Source: Asaia bogorensis (GTDB taxonomy: Bacteria > Pseudomonadota > Alphaproteobacteria > CACIAM-22H2). Taken from it: 56,847 bases of DNA. A program made the position numbers and the translations under genes. Positions 46,158-54,772 of this stretch are shown here, piece after piece (within the stretch, counting starts at the first letter, position 1; each line of letters opens with the position of its first letter). The notes beneath the pieces are model-generated. The model saw nothing but the letters and a program-made list of their open reading frames with translations, did not search any database and was not told where the DNA came from. The stretch spans positions 1-56,847 of the forward strand of contig CAMDLT010000028.1 of NCBI GenBank assembly GCA_945901855.1, written 5' to 3'.

Positions 46158-46724
46158 TCAATGTCGGCGGTGCACATGGCGATCGGGCGTTGTGCCGCCG
46201 CCGTTTTCGACGCCGTAGCCACGCAGTCGATTGTAGGCGGCGATCTGCGCTTGCGTCAGTAGCGACAGCGTTTCGAGATGTACGGCAAGATGCGCCAAGC
46301 GCAATTTGGCGCGTGCGTCCTCGCTAGCCCCCACGCGCAGCGCCAATGTTGCGGCATCGGGCGGCCCGTCGGCAAAGGCCGCCCCAAGCGCCTGCTCGGC
46401 CGCGATGAACGCCGCCCCTGCTTCGATGGCATTGCGACGCATGCGGTCGCGCATGTCGGCGAGCCCAGCAATTTGCGCCTTCGTGAGACCGATCTCCTTT
46501 GCAAGTTCGAGCAGGTGGATCGGTCCCGGTACACCGTTCAATTCGGCCGGAAGCGCCAACCCCCAGCCTCGCCCGGCGCGGATCTCGACGAGATCGTCCG
46601 CCGACAGCGACGCGACTTCGCGCCGCTCGAAACCGGCATAGGGCTGTGCACCCTGAGACTGGGCGAAAGCGGTACCAGCGAATACGGAGATCGACAGAAA
46701 AAACATGAAATGTCGGGTTGCCAT
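46158..46724 (-). CDS. Periplasmic LTxxQ-motif (Spy/CpxP-like) protein
   Basis: 188-residue exported protein with a Sec signal (FMFFLSISVFAGTAFAQ). Two LTxxQ motifs, LTKAQ and LTQAQ, frame a helical core rich in Arg, Ala and Glu, the pattern of Spy/CpxP/ZraP chaperone-sensors; the C-terminus DRHVHRRH is His-rich. Such proteins respond to metals or envelope stress. It diverges from a Crp/Fnr-type regulator with only about 30 bases between the start codons used here, suggesting that the regulator controls it. Confidence 0.82.
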   Translation of the reverse strand: MATRHFMFFLSISVFAGTAFAQSQGAQPYAGFERREVASLSADDLVEIRAGRGWGLALPAELNGVPGPIHLLELAKEIGLTKAQIAGLADMRDRMRRNAIEAGAAFIAAEQALGAAFADGPPDAATLALRVGASEDARAKLRLAHLAVHLETLSLLTQAQIAAYNRLRGYGVENGGGTTPDRHVHRRH

Positions 46725-46753
46725 CGGCGCGCTCCTTGGAGATCAGAGCGTTT

Positions 46754-47323
46754 ATGTTGCATGCAACGCACGATCGAGACATGATCTGGATCATGTCGGA
46801 CGTCTGGCAAAAGATTTTTTCCGGCGCCGCCGAGCGGGTCAGGGAACGAGGGACGGCCGTCTTTCGCCGAAACGATCGGCCGCGTTGGATGTATATCGTC
46901 CGCGAGGGCACGGTCGTGCTGCGCCGGTCGCTTGCCGATGGCGGTGCTTTGAATCTGCAGCAGACCCGGGAAGGCGAGCTCCTGGCCGAGGCGTCGCTGT
47001 TTGCCGATCGTTACCACTGCGATGCGGTTTGCGAGACGCGCGTGCGCTTGGCGTTTCGGCCGCGCCAGGACGTCGTCGCAGCACTCGCAGAGAACCGCAA
47101 CGCCATCGCGGCCTTGGCCGACGCATCGCGGGAGGTCCAGGCGCTCCGCAGCCGCTTGGAGATTATACGCCTGAAGACACTACGGGCGCGCCTCGACGCT
47201 TATCTCGATCTTTTTGGAAAACCAAAGCGCGGCGAATGGGTCCGCGTGGCCGATTGGATCGGTGTCACGCCCGAAGCGCTCTATCGAGAACTGGCACTGC
47301 GGGGCAAGATAGCTGGCGTCTGA
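46754..47323 (+). CDS. Crp/Fnr-family transcriptional regulator
   Basis: About 190 residues. An N-terminal cyclic-nucleotide-binding-like beta barrel (MYIVREGTVVLRRSLADGG, EGELLAEASLFADRYHCDAVC), the long helix ALRSRLEIIRLKTLRARLDAYL, and a C-terminal winged helix (RVADWIGVTPEALYRELALRG). No Fe-S Cys cluster is seen at the N-terminus, so it is not an FNR-type oxygen sensor. The start is uncertain: ATG 46754, 46781 or 46793. Two palindromes at 46756-46795 would be upstream or across the start if the later ATG is used. Confidence 0.8.
   Translation: MLHATHDRDMIWIMSDVWQKIFSGAAERVRERGTAVFRRNDRPRWMYIVREGTVVLRRSLADGGALNLQQTREGELLAEASLFADRYHCDAVCETRVRLAFRPRQDVVAALAENRNAIAALADASREVQALRSRLEIIRLKTLRARLDAYLDLFGKPKRGEWVRVADWIGVTPEALYRELALRGKIAGV
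46756..46795. promoter_or_regulatory. Two palindromes in the divergent LTxxQ/Crp region
   Basis: GTTGCATGCAAC (46756-46767) is a perfect 12-bp palindrome, and CATGATC-TG-GATCATG (46780-46795) a perfect 7+7 inverted repeat. They are separated by 12 bases and overlap candidate start codons of the regulator gene. They are candidate operators for the regulator itself. Confidence 0.5.
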
Positions 47324-47363
47324 AACAGACCCACCGGACACCTTCGTTGCTGTGCCGGCGCCG

Positions 47364-48560
47364 TTACGCCGGGCGCATCGCCCAGGCTTTGAGCTTGCCA
47401 AGGAACGCGTCGCACTGGGCAAGCTGGTCGCGCGTCGTGTATTCGTCGGTTTTGTGCGCGACCGCGATGTCGCCGGGGCCGCAAATCACGGTCGAAATCC
47501 CCGCCGCCTGGAACTGCCCGGCCTCCGTGCCAAAGGCTACGGTCTGCGTATCGTTTGCGCCGGTCAGCGCCATCGCGAGCTTGACCGCAGGGCCCTCTGG
47601 ATCGGGCTTCAAACCCGGAATGGCGGCGTAGCGCGCCATCGATACCGAGGCCTCGCCCGCCTCGCGTTTGATCGCTTGGTCGAGTTCGGCGATCTTGGCG
47701 GCCGCTTCCTGGTAGATCGCCTCGGCATCGGCGCCCGGCAGGGCGCGAAATTCCCACGTCAAGGCGCATTCGCGCGCCACGATATTGGCAGCCGTGCCGC
47801 CATGGATGAGGCCGATCCCCAGCGTGGTCCACGGCGGATCGAACGCAATGCCCGGCACGGCCGCAGCCAAACCCTGTTCGCGCAGCCGCGCTTGCAGCGC
47901 ATCGAGAAAGGCAAGGAAGCGGCCCATATAGACGATCGCGTTGGCGCCCAGATGCGGGGCGCTCGAATGCGCTTCGCGGCCCACGATCGACACGCGATTG
48001 ACCCAGCTGCTTTTGTGCCCGATCACCACGCGCATCATCGTCGGCTCGCCCACGATGCATACCGACGCCGCCGGCAATTCGCGCCCGAACAGCGCGATCG
48101 CGTGCGGCGCCCCGAAGCAGCCGATCTCCTCGTCGTAAGACAGGCACAGATGGATCGGGCGCACGAGCTTGGCCTTGGCAAAATCGGGCACGGCCGCCAG
48201 CGCGCACGCAATGAACCCCTTCATGTCGGACGAACCGCGCCCGAACAGCTTGCCCTCGCGCTCGACCAGCACGAACGGGTCGCTCGACCAGGGCTGGCCT
48301 TCGACCGGCACCACATCGGTATGGCCCGACAGCACGACGCCGCCAGCGACCGCAGGACCGATCGTTGCGACCAGATTGGCCTTGCGCCCGTCTTCGCTCG
48401 GCACCAGCCGGCAGGCGACGCCGTGCCCGGCCAGATACGCTTTCACATCGTCGATCAAGGCAAGGTTCGAATCGGCGCTGACCGTGCGGTGCGCAACCAA
48501 GCGCGCCAGCATCTCGACGCTTGTCGGGGCGATGCGCGCGTGGGCAGGGACGGCGGACAT
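47364..48560 (-). CDS. argE: Acetylornithine deacetylase
   Basis: M20-family zinc enzyme that hydrolyses N-acetylornithine to ornithine. The 398 residues contain His80-Thr-Asp82 (SGHTDVVP), bridging Asp112 in GRGSSDMKG and the catalytic Glu144-Glu145 in SYDEEIGC. ATG 48560 is used; the frame upstream is Arg/Ser-rich and unlike the family. It lies 4 bases after folE on the same strand. Some alphaproteobacteria use the ArgJ acetyl-recycling route instead; no argJ is in the window. Confidence 0.93.
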   Translation of the reverse strand: MSAVPAHARIAPTSVEMLARLVAHRTVSADSNLALIDDVKAYLAGHGVACRLVPSEDGRKANLVATIGPAVAGGVVLSGHTDVVPVEGQPWSSDPFVLVEREGKLFGRGSSDMKGFIACALAAVPDFAKAKLVRPIHLCLSYDEEIGCFGAPHAIALFGRELPAASVCIVGEPTMMRVVIGHKSSWVNRVSIVGREAHSSAPHLGANAIVYMGRFLAFLDALQARLREQGLAAAVPGIAFDPPWTTLGIGLIHGGTAANIVARECALTWEFRALPGADAEAIYQEAAAKIAELDQAIKREAGEASVSMARYAAIPGLKPDPEGPAVKLAMALTGANDTQTVAFGTEAGQFQAAGISTVICGPGDIAVAHKTDEYTTRDQLAQCDAFLGKLKAWAMRPA

Positions 48561-48564
48561 GCGC

Positions 48565-49182
48565 CTAGCCGACCGCGAGCGGGGGATTGCCGATGATGGC
48601 AAGAAACTCGCGCCGCGTGGCTTCGTTGTCGCGAAACGCCCCCAGCATGCGCGAGGTCACCATCGACACGCCGGTCTTGTGGACGCCGCGCGTGCTCATG
48701 CACTGGTGCTGGGCGCGCACCACGACCGCAACGCCGCGCGGGCGCAGCACGTCGTCGATCGAGTTGGCGATCTGGGCGGTCAGGCGTTCTTGGATCTGCA
48801 TGCGCTTGGCGAATACGTCGATCACGCGCGCGAGCTTCGAGATGCCGACGACGCGGCTGTCCGGCAGATAGGCGACGTCGACCGTGCCCAGGATCGGCGC
48901 CATATGGTGCTCGCAGAAACTCTCGAAACGCACGTCGCGCAGCACGACCATTTCGTCGTAGCCCTCGGCCTCTTCGAACGTGCGCTTCAGCAATTCGACC
49001 GGATCTTCGCGATAGCCCGCAAACCATTCTTCGTAGGCGCGCGCCACGCGCGCGGGCGTATCGCGCAAACCCTCGCGCGCGGGATCTTCGCCGGCCCATT
49101 CGATCAGCGTGCGCACAGCCGCTTCGGCTGCGGCGCGGTCGGGGCGCGGTTTGACAAGACGCGGAATCGCAGACTGGGTCAT
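48565..49182 (-). CDS. folE: GTP cyclohydrolase I
   Basis: First enzyme of tetrahydrofolate synthesis, making dihydroneopterin triphosphate from GTP. The 205 residues have the zinc ligands Cys90, His93 ([10 protein letters not shown]) and Cys161 ([10 protein letters not shown]), plus [10 protein letters not shown] and QERLTAQIA. It starts 19 bases after the apaG stop; argE follows 4 bases downstream. Confidence 0.96.
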   Translation of the reverse strand: MTQSAIPRLVKPRPDRAAAEAAVRTLIEWAGEDPAREGLRDTPARVARAYEEWFAGYREDPVELLKRTFEEAEGYDEMVVLRDVRFESFCEHHMAPILGTVDVAYLPDSRVVGISKLARVIDVFAKRMQIQERLTAQIANSIDDVLRPRGVAVVVRAQHQCMSTRGVHKTGVSMVTSRMLGAFRDNEATRREFLAIIGNPPLAVG

Positions 49183-49201
49183 GATGCCACTTTTCTGGAT
49201 A

Positions 49202-49594
49202 TCAGTTGAGATGACGGGGCCGGTCCGGCCGGTCGAGCGAGAAGGCCGGGATGGCGATATCGAAGCTTTCGCCGTCGGTGGTTTCCATGCGGTAGCTGCC
49301 GACCATGAAACCCGACGGCGAGGACAGCGGCGTGCCGGAGCTGTATTCGAAGCTTTCGCCCGGCTTGAGGATCGGCTGTTCGCCGACGACGCCCGTCCCG
49401 TTCACTTCCTGGCGCTTGCCGGTCGCATCGGTGATGCGCCAATGGCGCGCGCGCAGCTGCACGGTCGCCGTGCCGCCGTTTTCAATGCGCACGTGATAGG
49501 CCCACACGAACTGGTTATCCACCGGCGACGATTGGTCGTCGAGATAGACCGGTTCGACTGTGACTTTGATTCCGCGCGTCGTTTCGCTGTACAT
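49202..49594 (-). CDS. apaG: ApaG family protein
   Basis: 130-residue single-domain protein with the ApaG immunoglobulin-like fold. [38 protein letters not shown] and [19 protein letters not shown] are the conserved segments. The cellular role is unsettled (linked to Co2+/Mg2+ sensitivity in enterobacteria). It lies between metZ and folE on the minus strand, 71 bases after metZ. Confidence 0.93.
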   Translation of the reverse strand: MYSETTRGIKVTVEPVYLDDQSSPVDNQFVWAYHVRIENGGTATVQLRARHWRITDATGKRQEVNGTGVVGEQPILKPGESFEYSSGTPLSSPSGFMVGSYRMETTDGESFDIAIPAFSLDRPDRPRHLN

Positions 49595-49621
49595 CGGCCA
49601 TCATCCAAAGCGTGCAAGAGG

Positions 49622-49648
49622 GGCACCCGCCCAGCAATATAGGGTGCC
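49622..49648. terminator. Hairpin between metZ and apaG
   Basis: GGCACCC (49622-49628), 13-base loop, GGGTGCC (49642-49648). On the plus strand it is followed by TTTT; on the minus strand, where the genes lie, only a CCTCTT run follows. It may end metZ transcription weakly or act as an mRNA stem. Confidence 0.4.
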
Positions 49649-49665
49649 TTTTGGCCGATAACCAG

Positions 49666-50898
49666 CTAGCGACGCTTGGTTTTCGCCGCCGCCGCCAAAC
49701 CGCGCGCAAGATCCGCCAGCAAATCTTGCGGATCCTCGATGCCCACCGACAGCCGCAGCGCGCCCGGCCCGATGCGCAAACGGGCTTTTTCGTCGGCCGG
49801 CAGGCGCTGGTGCGTGGTCGTGGCCGGATGGCAGATCAGGCTTTTGGCGTCGCCCAGATTGTTCGAGATTTTCACGAGCCGCAGCGCGTCCATGAAAGCA
49901 AAAGCCGCGTTTTTGCCGCCCGCCAGTTCGAACGCCACCAGCGGCCCGCCGCCTTTCATCTGGCGTTTGGCGAGCTTGTATTGCGGGTGCGATTTGTGGC
50001 CCGGATACAGCACGCGCGCGACCGGCTTGGCGCCCGCCAGAAAATCCGCGATTTTTGCCGCGTTCTGGACATGGGCCGCCACGCGCAGGGGCAGCGTCTC
50101 CAGCCCCTTCAGCAGCACCCATGCGTTGAACGCAGACAGCGTGGGGCCGGTATGGCGCAAAAACGGCACGAGCGTGCCGTCGATCCAACGCTTGGAGCCC
50201 AGCACCGCCCCGCCCAGCACGCGGCCCTGCCCGTCGATATGTTTGGTCGCAGAATACACAACCACGTCGGCGCCGAGGGCGAGCGGCTGTTGCAGCAGGG
50301 GCGTGGCAAACACGTTGTCGACCACCACGCAAGCCCCCGCCCGCTTGGCGAGTTTGGCGACCGCCGCCAAATCGACCAGATCGAGCATCGGATTGGACGG
50401 CGTTTCGAGAAACACGACGTCGGTCTTGACCTGCAACGCCGCGCGCCAGGCGTCCAGATCCGCGCCGTCGACGAGCACGCTGTCGATGCCCCAACGCGGC
50501 AGCAATTCGGTGACGATGTAGTGGCACGAACCGAACAAAGCGCGCGAGGAGACGATGCGCATGCCCGTTTTGAGCTGGCAGGCGAGCGCTGCAAACACCG
50601 CCGCCATGCCGCTTGCCGTAGCCTTGCAGGCTTCCGCCCCTTCGAGGGCGGCAAGGCGCGCTTCGAACATCGCGACCGTCGGATTGCCGAAGCGCGAATA
50701 GACGAAGCGCGCATCGGCGGGTGCCACGGGCGTCGCAAAGGCGCGCTCGGCTTCGGCCGCGGAGCCGTAAACGAAGCCCGAGGTCAAGAACATCGCCTCG
50801 CTCGTCTCCGACCATTGCGAGCGCTCGCCCCCGCCATGCACGAGCGCCGTGCGCGCGCCCCACGCGGAATCGCTGGAGAATTCGTTTTTCTTTGCCAT
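49666..50898 (-). CDS. metZ: O-succinylhomoserine sulfhydrylase
   Basis: PLP enzyme of the Cys/Met-metabolism family that makes homocysteine directly from O-succinylhomoserine and sulfide. The 410 residues have the cofactor-site Tyr-Arg pair in FVYSRFGNPT, SGMAAVFAALACQLK, the Schiff-base Lys219 in YSATKHIDGQGR, and SLGD-like NNLGDAKSLICHPATTTH near the C-terminus. The family also contains O-acetylhomoserine and cystathionine enzymes; the SAM-II leader and alphaproteobacterial context favour MetZ. ATG 50898 follows the terminator stem of the riboswitch leader. Confidence 0.93.
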   Translation of the reverse strand: MAKKNEFSSDSAWGARTALVHGGGERSQWSETSEAMFLTSGFVYGSAAEAERAFATPVAPADARFVYSRFGNPTVAMFEARLAALEGAEACKATASGMAAVFAALACQLKTGMRIVSSRALFGSCHYIVTELLPRWGIDSVLVDGADLDAWRAALQVKTDVVFLETPSNPMLDLVDLAAVAKLAKRAGACVVVDNVFATPLLQQPLALGADVVVYSATKHIDGQGRVLGGAVLGSKRWIDGTLVPFLRHTGPTLSAFNAWVLLKGLETLPLRVAAHVQNAAKIADFLAGAKPVARVLYPGHKSHPQYKLAKRQMKGGGPLVAFELAGGKNAAFAFMDALRLVKISNNLGDAKSLICHPATTTHQRLPADEKARLRIGPGALRLSVGIEDPQDLLADLARGLAAAAKTKRR

Positions 50899-50910
50899 TT
50901 TCGTTGCCCC

Positions 50911-50940
50911 AAACAAAAAGCCCCGACCTGGGATCGGGGC
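50911..50940 (-). terminator. Intrinsic terminator of the metZ leader
   Basis: On the minus strand GCCCCGA (50940-50934), 7-base loop, TCGGGGC (50926-50920), then TTTTTGTTT (50919-50911). It lies between the SAM-II aptamer and the metZ start and is probably the riboswitch expression platform. Confidence 0.85.
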
Positions 50941-50972
50941 TGTTCGGCGCTTGTGGGCGGGCGAATTGCTCC

Positions 50973-51032
50973 GACCTTTTAGCGGATTTTTTAACGTGGT
51001 CCGCAAGCCGGTCGGCCCAAATCGCCACGATC
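50973..51032 (-). ncRNA. SAM-II riboswitch
   Basis: On the minus strand the conserved elements run in order: CGTGGCGATTTGG (51029-51017), GCCGACCGGCTTGC (about 51016-51003), CCACGTTAAA (about 50999-50990) and CCGCTAAAAGG (50985-50975). This is the alphaproteobacterial S-adenosylmethionine pseudoknot aptamer, and it controls metZ in response to SAM. Confidence 0.92.
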
Positions 51033-51037
51033 TGCGA

Positions 51038-51066
51038 GCTTTACCGCCCGCCCCCGCCCTTGTCAA
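51038..51066 (-). promoter_or_regulatory. Promoter of the SAM-II/metZ transcript
   Basis: On the minus strand TTGACA (51066-51061), 17-base spacer, TAAAGC (51043-51038). The start point would be near 51031, the first base of the SAM-II aptamer. Confidence 0.6.
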
Positions 51067-51116
51067 GAATGGGGGGTTCGCGATAGAACCTCGGCCGTCG
51101 CGACGCCTTTGGCGCT

Positions 51117-51190
51117 GCGGGTGTAGTTCAATGGTAGAACGGCAGCTTCCCAAGCTGCATACGAGGGTTCGATTCCCTTCACCCGCTCCA
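51117..51190 (+). tRNA. tRNA-Gly (anticodon CCC)
   Basis: A 74-base cloverleaf with encoded CCA: acceptor GCGGGTG/CACCCGC (51117-51123 with 51180-51186), D-arm GTTC/GAAC, anticodon stem GCAGC/GCTGC with loop TTCCCAA (anticodon CCC), and T-loop TTCGATT. It lies between the divergent metZ leader and the 3' end of the next minus-strand gene. Confidence 0.96.
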
Positions 51191-51196
51191 ACGCGC

Positions 51197-51979
51197 CTAT
51201 GCCCCCTCGTCGAGCGCTGCGCGCAAATCCTCGAAAGCGGCAACAAAGCCCGTGGCGCTTGCCATTTTGGCGCGTTCGGCATCGCCCAGATTTTCGATCG
51301 ATTTGAGCCACGCATCGAGGATCATGCGGGCGTGCATCGTGCCCACGATGTCGGTCGAACCCGCTTTGCCCGTGCGCACCACCACATTGGCCGACAGGCT
51401 GACCTGGCCCGGACGCATGTTGAGGATGTTGACCATGTGCGCAAGGCGCGCGTCGAAATGGCGGAAGGCGGCGGGCAGCCGCACGGCAAACTGCCACCAG
51501 ATCGGCTGCGACAGCCGGTAGAAGCGCACCCAGTCGATGCCCGTTTCGCCCGCGCATTTTTTGGCGAGTTCCTCCGCCTCGTGGCGCAGCGCCTGCTCAA
51601 GCTCGTCGCCCAGCACCAAGCGCGCAAAATGGCGCACGCCGTGATGGATCGCGCGCGGCAGTTTTTCGGCGACCAGAAAATCGGAAAGCGGCCGCATCAA
51701 GATGCGCCCGAAAGGGTCCTTGCGCAGTTGGCGCGCCCAGCGCTCGCGCAGATTTTTGCCGATGCCGTAAAGCGCCTGCTCGGCGATCTTGGCGATGCGC
51801 CCGCCATTGATCATCTCGGCAAGGGCGGCGTTGAGTTCGCTTGGCGGGATCGGCGCGGTTTTGTCGGCTTGGCGGGTCTGGACGGTCTCGATAAAACCGC
51901 ACAGTACCTCGACCGAGAAAATCTCGAGCTTCTTCTGCTCTTCGGAACTTTCGACCGGGACGGCATCCCCGTCGGCCAT
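51197..51979 (-). CDS. Conserved protein of unknown function
   Basis: 260 residues, no signal peptide and no clear membrane helix, so probably cytoplasmic. It is mostly helical, with basic patches (KNLRERWARQLRKDPFGRIL) and a central WVRFYRLSQPIWWQFAVRLPAAF segment; HARMILDAWLKSIENLGDAERA is near the end. I do not recognise a family. ATG 51979 (MADGDAVPVESSEEQ) is preferred to the in-frame upstream codons. It ends 6 bases past the tRNA, convergent with it. Confidence 0.78.
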   Translation of the reverse strand: MADGDAVPVESSEEQKKLEIFSVEVLCGFIETVQTRQADKTAPIPPSELNAALAEMINGGRIAKIAEQALYGIGKNLRERWARQLRKDPFGRILMRPLSDFLVAEKLPRAIHHGVRHFARLVLGDELEQALRHEAEELAKKCAGETGIDWVRFYRLSQPIWWQFAVRLPAAFRHFDARLAHMVNILNMRPGQVSLSANVVVRTGKAGSTDIVGTMHARMILDAWLKSIENLGDAERAKMASATGFVAAFEDLRAALDEGA

Positions 51980-52055
51980 GGCGGCTCTCCCTCTTGGAAT
52001 CAGAATTGGCCCGAACCGCTGCAAGGTCAAGGGATGCCGCAGTGCAGCATGGAAT

Positions 52056-53717
52056 TTATGCTACTTTTTTTGCGCACCATTTGCGCCACAGCGCCCGGTA
52101 GAGACGCTCGTACGCCAGCGCATGGCCCGGAAGATCGCACAAGGCCGACGCCGCGACGCGCGCGCGCAGGGCCGCACGGTCCTGGTGCGACGCTTGCGCT
52201 GCCAGGCGCGCGGCCAGGGCCGCGTAGGAATCCGCGTCGGCGGCCGTCCAATCGTCGGCGCCAATGCGCGCAAGCTCGGCCGCACTCCAGCGCGCCATCA
52301 CGCTCGATCCGCGCAAGGCCAGCACGGGCACGCCCATCCACAACGCCTCGAACGTGGTGGTCGCACCGTTGAACGGCGTCGTATCGAGCGCAAGATCGAT
52401 GCGCTGGTAGAAGCGCAGATGGTCGACCAGATTGGGATTGCCGCGCTCGAAGACCAGCCGCTCGGCGCCGATGCCAAAATCCGCGAAGCGCTGCACGAAA
52501 TTCGCGACCGTATCGGGGTCGTCGTAGCGCTGGCCGGATTTGAGCCGCAGCTTGGAGCCCGGCACCGCCATCAGCGCGCGCGCCCACAGCGCAAATGTCT
52601 GCTTCGAGAATTTCGACGGATGATTGGCGGTGCCGAACGTGACGAACCCGTTGGCAAGCACCGGCGGGCTTTGCACGGGCGGGGCAATGTCGAGCGGCGG
52701 ATGCACGAACATGTGGCGCGTGCGCAAGGGCCGCTCGATCCAGCGGTCGTCGCCCCCCCCCGCCATGACGGGATCGAGCACGATCGCATCGAGCGCGTCG
52801 CTGCCAAGCGTGCCCGAATCGTAGATCGAAATCTGCACCGGCGCCGGTCGATGCAGGACGACGCCCAGGCGGTTCTCGTCGAAATGCCCGGCACAAAGCG
52901 CCAGAATGTCGATGCCGTCGGCGCGGATGCGGGCGGCCACGTCGCGATCGGACATGCCGCGCGTCGGTATCCAGCGATCCGCAAGCGCTTTGAAACGCTG
53001 CGTGATGGCGTCGTCCGCGCGCAGTTCGGCGTAGGCATAGACCTCGAAGCGGTTGCGGTCGCGATAGGCGAACAAGGCTTCGAGCGGGCGCGCGACCGAA
53101 TGGTAGCGAAAATCCGACGACACATAGCCGATGCGCAGGCGCCGTTCGGGGTCGCGCGAATTTTCGTGCGCCGCGGCGGCTTGGGCAGGCGCAAGCGCAA
53201 GCGCGCGCGCGGCATTGAGCGCCAGCACCGCCGCCGGATCGCCCGTGCCGCCATAGGCAAGCGCCAGAAGCCGGGCCTTCAGCGCCAAATCGCGCTCGGC
53301 GCCCTCGCTAAGGTCAGCTGCTGTGGCGAACGCGTCGGCCGCGCGCTCGGGCTCGGCGCGGCCCAGCAGCGCCTGCCCGAGCTCGTAATGCGCCAGCGCC
53401 AAATGCGGCATCGCCTGCAAGCACAGCAACCAAAGATTGACAGCGAGATCGAAGCGGTTGGTCGCGCGCAGCGTTTGGCCCAGCGCCACCATGATTTTGA
53501 GCTCGCCCGGCCGCGCGCGCAGCCCCGCATTGAGCATGTGGGCCGCGCGCTCGCCCTGCCCGGCGGCGCTCAAGGCGCGCGCAAAATCGCACAGGCAGTC
53601 GATATCGTCGGGCCGCAGCGCCAGCGCCTTGTCGTAGAGAACCGTCGCCAACGCCAAGTCGCCCGACTGGCGCGCGGCATCGGCTGCGTGGCGCAGAACG
53701 TCGAAACTGTCGCTCAG
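52056..53717 (-). CDS. TPR-containing O-GlcNAc-transferase-like (SPINDLY/OGT-type) glycosyltransferase
   Basis: About 553 residues. The N-terminal third has TPR-type helices (ATVLYDKALALRPDD, AAHMLNAGLRARPGEL, ALAHYELGQALLGRAEPERA). The rest is a GT41-like catalytic part: RLRIGYVSSDFRYHSV, VQISIYDSGTLGSDALDAIVLD, FGTANHPSKFSKQTFALWARAL and LALDTTPFNGATTTFEALWMGVPV. Targets are unknown; bacterial relatives sit near surface or flagellar genes, none of which are here. No ATG precedes the first TPR: CTG 53717 overlaps the corA TGA and has AAGGCGGA before it, while GTG 53753 is the nearest conventional start. Confidence 0.85.
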   Translation of the reverse strand: MSDSFDVLRHAADAARQSGDLALATVLYDKALALRPDDIDCLCDFARALSAAGQGERAAHMLNAGLRARPGELKIMVALGQTLRATNRFDLAVNLWLLCLQAMPHLALAHYELGQALLGRAEPERAADAFATAADLSEGAERDLALKARLLALAYGGTGDPAAVLALNAARALALAPAQAAAAHENSRDPERRLRIGYVSSDFRYHSVARPLEALFAYRDRNRFEVYAYAELRADDAITQRFKALADRWIPTRGMSDRDVAARIRADGIDILALCAGHFDENRLGVVLHRPAPVQISIYDSGTLGSDALDAIVLDPVMAGGGDDRWIERPLRTRHMFVHPPLDIAPPVQSPPVLANGFVTFGTANHPSKFSKQTFALWARALMAVPGSKLRLKSGQRYDDPDTVANFVQRFADFGIGAERLVFERGNPNLVDHLRFYQRIDLALDTTPFNGATTTFEALWMGVPVLALRGSSVMARWSAAELARIGADDWTAADADSYAALAARLAAQASHQDRAALRARVAASALCDLPGHALAYERLYRALWRKWCAKKVA

Positions 53718-54718
53718 AGCCAGTCCGCCTTGCGGAACTTGTAGTAGAGCCACAAGCACACCGCGACGATGGTGCAAAGCACGACCGGATAGCCGAACTC
53801 GGTCTCGAGTTCGGGCATGTACTTGAAGTTCATCCCGTAGATGCCCGCGATCGCGGTGGGGACGGCCAGGATCGCGGCCCAGCCGGCGAGTTTTTTGGTG
53901 ACGTCGTTCTGGCTTGCGGCCGACAGCATCATCGCCGCGTCGAAGGCGGAGGCGAGCGCTTCGCGCAGATTGTCGATCGATTCGTTGACCTGCAGCACGT
54001 GGTCGTAGACGTCGTGGTAATAGGGCCGCATGTCGGCGTCGATCACCGGCAGCGAATAGCGTTCGAGGCGCGCGCACACTTCGAGCATCGGCGAGACCGA
54101 ACGCCGGAACCCCAGCAGCTCGCGGCGCAGCTGGTAGAGCCGGTTGACCTCGGCGGCCGTGAAGGTTTTGGCCAGCACATGGCTTTCGATTTCGGCGACT
54201 TCCTCGGCGATCGTGTCGATGACCGGGAAAAAATTGTCGGCGACGAAGTCCATGATCGCGTAGAGCACGTAGCCCGCGCCGCGTTTGAACATGTGGGCTT
54301 CGCGCTCGCAGCGCTGGCGCACGTCGCCGTAGGAGGTCGACGGGCCGTGGCGCACCGCGATCACGTAACCGCGCCCGGCGAAAATGTGCGTCTCGCCATA
54401 GACGATGGCGTTGCCTTTGATTTGCGCCGTGCGCAGGACCATGAACAGCGCCTCGCCGTAAACGTCGATCTTGGGGCGCTGGTGTTCGCGGTTGGCGTCT
54501 TCGACCGCAAGCGGGTGCAGCCCGAAACGCTGCTGCACGTGGGCCAGCAGCTCGACCGAGGGTTCGTGCAGGCCGATCCACGCGAACGCGTCGGGGGCGA
54601 GGTTGGCGAGCGCCGCGTCTTCGACCGGCAATTCGCGCTGCTTGACGCCGCCGCAATAAAGCGCGCTCGCCACCACCATCGGCGTGCCGTATTCGGTCTT
54701 GAGGTCCGCAAAAGCCAT
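53714..54718 (-). CDS. corA: CorA-family magnesium/cobalt transporter
   Basis: 334-residue metal channel with a large N-terminal cytoplasmic domain and two C-terminal helices. The selectivity motif GMN is at 295-297 (YGMNFKYMPELE) and the C-terminus is basic (KFRKADWL). It can carry Mg2+ and, in this family, also Co2+ or Ni2+; supply of Co2+ for the B12 genes about 30 kb away is possible but not indicated by context. Its stop overlaps the probable start of the downstream GT41-like gene. Confidence 0.94.
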   Translation of the reverse strand: MAFADLKTEYGTPMVVASALYCGGVKQRELPVEDAALANLAPDAFAWIGLHEPSVELLAHVQQRFGLHPLAVEDANREHQRPKIDVYGEALFMVLRTAQIKGNAIVYGETHIFAGRGYVIAVRHGPSTSYGDVRQRCEREAHMFKRGAGYVLYAIMDFVADNFFPVIDTIAEEVAEIESHVLAKTFTAAEVNRLYQLRRELLGFRRSVSPMLEVCARLERYSLPVIDADMRPYYHDVYDHVLQVNESIDNLREALASAFDAAMMLSAASQNDVTKKLAGWAAILAVPTAIAGIYGMNFKYMPELETEFGYPVVLCTIVAVCLWLYYKFRKADWL

Positions 54719-54772
54719 GTCGTTTTCCCTGCAGTTCCTACCTTAAGCGATTTGTACAACCGGCGGGAAGGT

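Noticed and set aside
49622-49648. Plus-strand terminator with TTTT near apaG
   Set aside because: No plus-strand gene lies nearby, so the U-tract orientation has no matching transcript; listed only as a low-confidence hairpin.
53714-54718. corA as a dedicated cobalt importer for the B12 genes
   Set aside because: It is 30 kb away with no B12 riboswitch upstream; the GMN motif does not separate Mg2+ from Co2+ transporters.
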